A DNA stretch of 45,696 bases from a virus. Within the stretch, counting starts at the first letter, position 1, and each line of letters begins with the position of its first letter. The position numbers and the translations under genes were made by a program. The stretch covers positions 1 through 45,696 of the IMG/VR virus record IMGVR_UViG_3300008110_010842; one strand, given 5' to 3'. Below are positions 41,324 to 45,696 of this stretch, one piece after another. Below the pieces are notes generated by a model. The model saw nothing but the letters and a program-made list of their open reading frames with translations, was not told the DNA's origin and did no database searches.

Positions 41324-42736
41324 ATGACAAATCTTGTAATACAAAATGATATTAGTATATTGCAAAGTGACAATTCTGATCTAATTAAATTTTTATACGA
41401 AAATCTTCGTTTCAAAGATAGAAATTATTTCCATAACCCTCGATATAGACAGAGATTATGGGATGGATTTACTAATTTTTTTAATGAGAAAAATGGCAAA
41501 TTTCTTACTGGCCTTCTGCCAGAAGTTATCGTAGCTTGCAAACGCTTTAATGAAATTCCTAGTGTTGTTGATAAGCGTACAAAAATAGACTTTGCTATCA
41601 AAGAAATTAATAGCACTTTCTTGCATTCATGCACTCCCACCAATGCCAAACCAATTACTCTACAAGATTACCAAGTAGAATTGGTAAACACTGCTGTAAA
41701 AAATAAAAGAGGTGTCATATTCGCCCCTACATCAAGTGGCAAAAGTCTAACCATGCTTTCTATTTTAAAAGCTTTGCCTTCGGGAATTAAAACTCTTGTA
41801 TTGCAAAATAGAAAAACTCTGGCTATCCAGAATTACGATGAATATCAAAAATGGGGGCTTCACAATCTTGGAAGAATTTGGGGAGGTGTATGTGAACCCA
41901 ATGATATTACTGTTGCAACAGTACAATCTATAGAAAAAATTGATGATATGCTTAAAGATGTTCAAGTTTTGCTTGTTGATGAAATTCATGACATGATGTC
42001 AGCAGGGCCAAAAGCCGTTTATAGAAAGCTTAAGAATTGCAGCGTAAGAATTGCTGTCAGTGCTACTCCCTTCAAATATGGCGAAACTGACAAAATCCAA
42101 AAATACTTTGTCAAAGGATTTTTTGGCCCTCCATTCAAGATTCAATCTACAGAATCAGGAATTATTACTACTAAAGAACTTCAAGAAAAAGGCAGGCTTT
42201 CAAAAAGTAAATGTAAATTTTATAAAATTGAAGAACCCGAACTGCACAATGAGCTTTACATGGACGCTGTGACTCAGGGTTTGGTTGAAAATGAATATTT
42301 TCACAGTCGTATTGTTGATCTTTGCGGATCATTGAAAGGTCGCACATTGATTCTTGTTGACAGACTAGCGCACGGGGACCACCTTTTACAGAGAATGCCT
42401 AATGCACTTTGGGTACAAGGAAAAGATAATGACGAAACTAGGAAACAAGTAATCGAAAAATTACAGAAAGAGAAAGACTGTATTGCTATTGCGACACAAG
42501 GCATTTTCAATACAGGAATTAACGTGTTCGTTCATACATTGATTAATGCAGCGGGGGGCCAAGCTGATCATCAGATTATTCAGCGCATGGGTCGTGGTTT
42601 AAGAACTGCTGATGATAAAGAAGAATTGCTGTATATTGATTTTTTGTTCACAAATAATCCCTATTTGCACAAACACAGTTTGAAAAGAATTAAAATTTTA
42701 AAAAAACAAGAGCATGAGCTTGAAATTCTTGATTAA
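41324..42736 (+). CDS. uvsW: UvsW-like helicase (SF2)
   Basis: The protein has 470 residues. An N-terminal part (about 1-110) is followed by QDYQVELVNTAVKNKRGVIF, Walker A APTSSGKSL (about 133-141), LVLQNRKTLAIQNYDE, VATVQSIEKID, DEIH box LLVDEIHDM (about 216-224), SATPFKYGE, and late TQGIFNTGINV and IIQRMGRGLRTADDK (motifs V and VI). UvsW unwinds branched DNA and R-loops in T4 and shifts replication to the recombination mode. GAGGT lies before the ATG. The stop overlaps the convergent gene by 4 bases. Confidence 0.9.
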   Translation: MTNLVIQNDISILQSDNSDLIKFLYENLRFKDRNYFHNPRYRQRLWDGFTNFFNEKNGKFLTGLLPEVIVACKRFNEIPSVVDKRTKIDFAIKEINSTFLHSCTPTNAKPITLQDYQVELVNTAVKNKRGVIFAPTSSGKSLTMLSILKALPSGIKTLVLQNRKTLAIQNYDEYQKWGLHNLGRIWGGVCEPNDITVATVQSIEKIDDMLKDVQVLLVDEIHDMMSAGPKAVYRKLKNCSVRIAVSATPFKYGETDKIQKYFVKGFFGPPFKIQSTESGIITTKELQEKGRLSKSKCKFYKIEEPELHNELYMDAVTQGLVENEYFHSRIVDLCGSLKGRTLILVDRLAHGDHLLQRMPNALWVQGKDNDETRKQVIEKLQKEKDCIAIATQGIFNTGINVFVHTLINAAGGQADHQIIQRMGRGLRTADDKEELLYIDFLFTNNPYLHKHSLKRIKILKKQEHELEILD

Positions 42737-43026
42737 TCCCTTGCCATAATGGCTGTCAAGTCTCGCATTCTGGCGTTTCTATTTTTGAGAAGTTCTTCCA
42801 TAGAACTTTGATTAATCTCACTCATTTCTGCGAACAAATTCCAATTTATGATTTTGTTTCTAAAATTATCGTAATTTTCAAAATCACTGACTTGAATGCC
42901 TAGAAAGCTTGCATCACTAAGCACATCTAGTCCAAGATGTTGCTTTAATATGCCAGTTGTTGTATCAAGCTTTTGTTCATCACGCTCTGATAGCCATAGA
43001 TCAAAATTCTTGAAAACTTTATTCAT
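42733..43026 (-). CDS. Small protein with capsid-signal-like N-terminus
   Basis: The 97-residue protein starts at ATG 43026 (GGGA 8 nt upstream); ATG 43038 would add four residues. It starts MNKVFKNFDLWLSERDEQKL with an L-x-E-x-D site (LSE/RD), like the candidates at 16675, 39151 and 32953. The rest is helical (TGILKQHLGLDVLSDASFLG, FRNKIINWNLFAEMSEINQS). Function unknown. It is divergent from a gene with a related start at 43070. Confidence 0.65.
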   Translation of the reverse strand: MNKVFKNFDLWLSERDEQKLDTTTGILKQHLGLDVLSDASFLGIQVSDFENYDNFRNKIINWNLFAEMSEINQSSMEELLKNRNARMRDLTAIMARD

Positions 43027-43069
43027 GATAATTCCCATATATAATTTGTATTGTATTTAGATGATTATT

Positions 43070-43882
43070 ATGAAAAACTTATTTTTATTTAAAGAATGGC
43101 TTGGATTGTCCCCGGAGGCAAAATTTGGTTTTGCCCCTAGCAAACTTTTTGCCAAAAAACCGTTTTATACTGAAGAACCTATGGAACCACTTCGAAGCAC
43201 TTATGTGCTTGACGAATTGGTTAAAATAGGAAGAGTAAACAGCAGAATTCCATTAAAAACTTGGGCTAACATAGTTGAATACGGCAACGATACAGGTGGA
43301 TTGCACGTTAGCATATCTCCTTTGGGATCTTTTAAGATCATAATTAGGAAATATATTAATGATTCAAACGGTAATATTGTGCCGATATGTAAAGATGTCA
43401 TACCTTTGTTGAACGACTTTAACCACAAAGGCAACAATGATCCATCGGAAATCGTACTAGCTAATGATCTACATCATAGGTTGTCTAAGATTGATACACA
43501 AACTGTAGAATCTATAAATAAAAGTTACAACAAACTAGAAGAATTAGTAATAGACGTAGCAAAATCCGTTAAAGCAAGTCATCCTGCTGTTATGTCATAT
43601 GGTGGTGTGGTCAAAGTAGAAGAACACACATATATGATATGGTTGGAATATAAAGGTTACGGCAATGGTGTTCCCAATAGTCAAAAAGGCGAAAGGTTTT
43701 CAATATATCTTCAATACAAGCCTGAAAAAGGATTAATTCACAGCTGGGCTTGTGAAGTTACTAGTCCAGTCAAACAGCGATTATATATCAGTACTCCTAG
43801 TGAGTGGGATGAGTTATTTTCTCCATCTCAACCCCATTCTGAAATTACAAAATGTATTATGGAAATATTGTCTACTTACTAA
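43070..43882 (+). CDS. Unknown 270-residue protein
   Basis: The start is ATG 43070 (MKNLFLFKEWLGLSPEAKFG) or 43061, three codons upstream; neither has a ribosome site. The N-terminus again shows the MK...F...W spacing but no clear (L/I)-x-E site. The rest is mixed: TWANIVEYGNDTGGLHVSIS, FKIIIRKYINDSNGNIVPIC, YMIWLEYKGYGNGV and RFSIYLQYKPEKGLIHSWAC suggest a beta-sheet core. No known motif. The end overlaps the convergent gene by 11 bases. Confidence 0.65.
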   Translation: MKNLFLFKEWLGLSPEAKFGFAPSKLFAKKPFYTEEPMEPLRSTYVLDELVKIGRVNSRIPLKTWANIVEYGNDTGGLHVSISPLGSFKIIIRKYINDSNGNIVPICKDVIPLLNDFNHKGNNDPSEIVLANDLHHRLSKIDTQTVESINKSYNKLEELVIDVAKSVKASHPAVMSYGGVVKVEEHTYMIWLEYKGYGNGVPNSQKGERFSIYLQYKPEKGLIHSWACEVTSPVKQRLYISTPSEWDELFSPSQPHSEITKCIMEILSTY

Positions 43883-44564
43883 GTTCATTTTCAAAATACT
43901 TTTGGTATAACTTTTTAGCGTTTTCTAAATTGAAATCTTCTATATTTTCAATTTTACACAAATCGTAAATATCACATTTGATTTGTTCGGGCAATTTTTT
44001 CACCCATTCAGACAGCAATACGTATACGGGAGCAATTTTTTTCAAAATCACATATTTTAAAATATTGGATGCATTTGCCACATAATTTGAAATATTGTTA
44101 TCATCTTTAAGCAAATTTTCTAATGTGTTTTTTGTTCTAGTAAAATCCGCAATCAAATTTGATTCAACAAAAGCGTATTCTATTTTTGAAACATTATTTC
44201 TTTCTCTAACCCATTTTTTCCAAAGCTCCCATCTTTTGTCTGCTTGTTCGCCATGCAGCATATTGACTTCTACAAGAGCTTTGTGTCCATCGTTTTGAAT
44301 TTTTTTAATTATTTCAAGTTGAGCACGGATGAACAGCATGCTTTGGAAAATATCGAATCTATGGCGGTTTTCTTTTATAAATTTCATAATGTGTTTAAAT
44401 ATGATTGATCTTTTGAGGTTGCGGATATCTTTTACAGTCTTTGAATGTCGATAATTTGGGAAAATTGCATTCCTAGTTTTTAGGTAATATGAGCAAAGCT
44501 GGTAAGCTTGAGTTTCATCGTCATTAAATTTCATTTCAAAAGCCATTTGTGGACTGTATTCCAT
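43872..44564 (-). CDS. Unknown helical protein
   Basis: The 230-residue protein starts at ATG 44564 with GAAGAGA upstream. The frame stays open to 44759, but the shared promoter at 44610-44639 lies inside that extension, so the longer form is unlikely. It is helical throughout: QAYQLCSYYLKTRNAIFPNY, SIIFKHIMKFIKENRHRFDI, FIRAQLEIIKKIQNDGHKAL and WELWKKWVRERNNVSKIEYA. Lys/Asn-rich, with no recognisable motif. It belongs with the genes using the CTTGCAG promoter, so it is probably expressed early or with the replication genes. Confidence 0.65.
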   Translation of the reverse strand: MEYSPQMAFEMKFNDDETQAYQLCSYYLKTRNAIFPNYRHSKTVKDIRNLKRSIIFKHIMKFIKENRHRFDIFQSMLFIRAQLEIIKKIQNDGHKALVEVNMLHGEQADKRWELWKKWVRERNNVSKIEYAFVESNLIADFTRTKNTLENLLKDDNNISNYVANASNILKYVILKKIAPVYVLLSEWVKKLPEQIKCDIYDLCKIENIEDFNLENAKKLYQKYFENELSK

Positions 44565-44609
44565 ATTTATCTCTTCTTTCCGGCGTGTGTCTGGCATTGC
44601 GCATGATAA

Positions 44610-44639
44610 CTTATGACATGTGATTGTTCTTGCTGCAAG
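44610..44639 (-). promoter_or_regulatory. Shared early-type promoter, copy 2
   Basis: On the minus strand it reads CTTGCAGCAAGAACAATCAC, with TTGCAG, a 17-nt spacer and CATAAG. It is identical to the gp47 copy over 17 bases including one flanking base (A)CTTGCAGCAAGAACAA. It drives the gene starting at 44564. Confidence 0.55.
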
Positions 44640-44794
44640 TACTGATTTAGTTAATCTTAAAAAATTTTGTTTAAAAAGATTGCTTTCATTGTAGTGTAAA
44701 GTTAAAATTTGGTTGTAGTCAAAGTATGGTGAAGCATCTGCCAGAAAAGACTGCTGCAATCAATTTGTGAAAGTTGAATTGTAAAAACCTGCTG

Positions 44795-44956
44795 TAGCGG
44801 CTACTCCCTGCTGAAACCCGTTAGGCGATATGGGAACCTAACGAAACAGCTTAAGACAAGGTAGGCCTACATTCACCCAAAAATGGCGGGGTTGTCTTAA
44901 AGACTAGATCTGAAAAGTTCTAACTTTAAGTCAGGATGTAGGTTCGGAGTCTTTAA
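44795..44956 (+). ncRNA. Candidate structured RNA with alternative pairings
   Basis: Visible stems: GTAG/CTAC (44794-44804); GCTG/CAGC enclosing CGTTAGG/CCTAACG (44810-44850); TTAAGACAA/TTGTCTTAA (44851-44859 with 44892-44900); TTAAAGACT/AGTCTTTAA (44897-44905 with 44948-44956). The last two share TTAA at 44897-44900 and so compete. No tRNA, tmRNA, hammerhead or group I intron core fits. The strand is assumed from the nearest plus-strand gene. Confidence 0.3.
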
Positions 44957-45137
44957 AAAGATGTGTTGAAAAGTGTGATTTTTTCACACAAAAAAATTCA
45001 AAGAGGAATCAAAAAAAGAAGTAGAAATTACACAAAAGTAATATCTATTCTTTTTTTTCGGCACCTCCTTGAACCCGCCTCCCAGTTTTGGCCAATTTGA
45101 GACAAAAAAAGTAGAAAATTTGGTTTTATTTTACTGG

Positions 45138-45167
45138 CTTGCAGTAAGAACAACTACATGAGAGAAT
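45138..45167 (+). promoter_or_regulatory. Shared early-type promoter, copy 3
   Basis: Reads CTTGCAGTAAGAACAACTAC, with TTGCAG, a 17-nt spacer and GAGAAT. It differs from the gp47 copy at one of the first 17 bases. The inverted-repeat element begins at its last base. Confidence 0.55.
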
Positions 45168-45184
45168 GTGTGCGAAATCACACC
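45167..45184 (+). promoter_or_regulatory. Replication-gene inverted-repeat element, copy 3 (putative polymerase)
   Basis: Reads TGTGTGCGAAATCACACC, with perfect arms GTGTG/CACAC around CGAAAT. It ends 21 nt before ATG 45206; the leader also holds AGGG at ribosome-site spacing. Confidence 0.65.
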
Positions 45185-45205
45185 GAACAGCTTAGGGAAA
45201 TTCTG

Positions 45206-45696
45206 ATGCAAACGTTGGATCAACTTTATGACAATTTCTATGAGATGTTCATTTCCGAAAAACTTCTGGTTTGCACTTTTCGACCGATTGAATTTGATTC
45301 CACCACTACTTCAAAATTGGCCGTAAAAATTACTTTTGCGTCTAAGGCTGGCAAAGAGGCATCTTGCGTAGTTACGCCTGATTCTGCCCCAATTTTGCAC
45401 AGGCTATTTGAAAGTGTTGCGGGTGCCAAGCAGGTTCCAATATTGGGACATGGGTTGAAGGATTTGTTTACGTTGTTTCAAAGATTGAACGGCAGACGGG
45501 CAAACATCAAAAATGTCTACGATTTGCAATGGTATGAATCATATTTGAATTTAGACTCTTCAGAGAACGACTATCACTTGATGCTATCTAATTTCAAAAA
45601 TTGGTTGAAAAACGATAATCTAGTTAATATTTATAAAAGCATTTATGCGCCACTTATTTGTCAAATATTGCCAGATATTGAAAGCTTTAGTTTTTT
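45206..45696 (+). CDS. Start of a probable DNA polymerase (family A type), 3' part outside
   Basis: At least 163 residues are visible, with AGGG 8 nt before the ATG. The start MQTLDQLYDNFYEMFISEKL is followed by strands LAVKITFASK and KEASCVVTPDSAPILHRLFE, then VPILGHGLKDLFTLFQRLNG, NIKNVYDLQWYESYLNL and helices. The order (a sheet, 'x-x-L-x-G-x-x-L-K-x-L-F' and '(I/V)-x-D-L-x-x-x-E-S/x-Y-L') matches the degenerate 3'-5' exonuclease-like N-terminus of phage family A polymerases. No catalytic polymerase motif is inside the window, so the call is tentative. The inverted-repeat element upstream groups it with replication genes. Confidence 0.5.
   Translation, partial: MQTLDQLYDNFYEMFISEKLLVCTFRPIEFDSTTTSKLAVKITFASKAGKEASCVVTPDSAPILHRLFESVAGAKQVPILGHGLKDLFTLFQRLNGRRANIKNVYDLQWYESYLNLDSSENDYHLMLSNFKNWLKNDNLVNIYKSIYAPLICQILPDIESFSF

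Larger units (their letters stand above)
44565..45205. other. 640-bp divergent intergenic region
   Basis: No gene is supported here. It holds two outward-facing copies of the shared promoter (44610-44639 and 45138-45167), a run of hairpins (44795-44956), the anti-Shine-Dalgarno-like CACCTCCTT at 45062-45070, a weak hairpin with A/T runs at 44973-44989, and the inverted-repeat element at 45167. GC content of the 44.79-44.90 kb part looks higher than its surroundings. Candidate origin of replication or non-coding RNA locus. Confidence 0.5.

Noticed and set aside
44565-44759. N-terminal extension of the 43872-44564 gene
   Set aside because: It contains the shared promoter; ATG 44564 has a better ribosome site. 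The longer start is unlikely.
44805-44850. Hammerhead-like CTG...CGAAAC around a stem
   Set aside because: The invariant CTGATGA core is absent (CTGCTGAAACC instead).
44896-44956. tRNA-like acceptor pairing AAAGACT/AGTCTTT with GGTTCGG
   Set aside because: Only about 60 nt between the ends, with no D-arm, anticodon arm or proper T-stem. No tRNA supported anywhere in the window.
44973-44989. GTGTG-ATTTTTT-CACAC hairpin
   Set aside because: The spacer is 7 nt and unlike the element's loop, and no start codon follows. Kept only as part of the intergenic description.
1-45696. CRISPR arrays, insertion sequences, integrase or attachment sites
   Set aside because: No spaced direct repeats, transposase or integrase signs were seen.

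Overview
The window is a gene-dense, AT-rich piece of a contractile-tailed bacteriophage (a myovirus) distantly related to T4. The evidence is a tail sheath, two tail tube paralogues, neck and tail-terminator proteins like T4 gp13, gp14 and gp15, a gp26/gp51-type baseplate protein, a gp55-type late sigma factor, the gp46/gp47 recombination nuclease, and Dda- and UvsW-like helicases. The gene order differs from T4. Genes sit singly or in short runs on alternating strands, and most neighbours overlap by 1-11 bases (ATGA and TAATG junctions) or converge with overlapping ends. I cannot identify the host. A B12-dependent (class II) ribonucleotide reductase and SG-rich fibre repeats would suit an environmental (freshwater or marine) phage, but this is inference.

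Layout. 1-4.9 kb: host-recognition proteins, namely a tail fibre cut by the window edge (hexapeptide-like and YadA-head-like repeats) with a frame-disrupted 3' end, then a protein of two seven-bladed RCC1-type propellers. 4.9-10 kb: a glycan cassette of four glycosyltransferases and a protein with three methyltransferase domains. 10-23 kb: virion genes (neck, large unknown proteins, a low-complexity candidate head protein, gp15-like terminator, sheath, tube and tube paralogue). 23-28 kb: late sigma factor, small unknown genes, baseplate hub gene. 28-31 kb: a MoxR-type AAA+ ATPase with a metallopeptidase-VWA partner. 31-39 kb, minus strand: PD-(D/E)xK nuclease, class II glutamine amidotransferase, a candidate capsid-targeted protein, class II RNR and gp46/gp47. 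39-43 kb: small head-protein candidates and two helicases. 43-45.7 kb: unknown genes, a 640-bp intergenic region with strong RNA-like folding, and the start of what is probably a DNA polymerase.

How the parts work together. RNR, gp46/47, the helicases and the putative polymerase serve DNA synthesis and recombination. gp55 presumably drives late genes from T4-like boxes resembling (C/G/T)ATAAATA, several of which lie only 0-5 nt before a start codon. The glycan genes may decorate the virion or the host surface.

The most notable observations: (i) an 18-nt inverted-repeat element, TGTGTGCRAARTCRCACC, lies 16-21 nt before the starts of gp47, the Dda-like helicase and the putative polymerase; (ii) a 17-nt element, CTTGCAGYAAGAACAAY, forms promoter-like sequences before three genes; (iii) the redox tail of the RNR (CRDCGWTKCG, then stop) is encoded in the -1 frame after an A6 run; (iv) several proteins share T4-internal-protein-like N-termini ending in an (L/I)-x-E-x-D site; (v) the divergent intergenic region at 44.8-45.0 kb could encode a structured RNA or be an origin.
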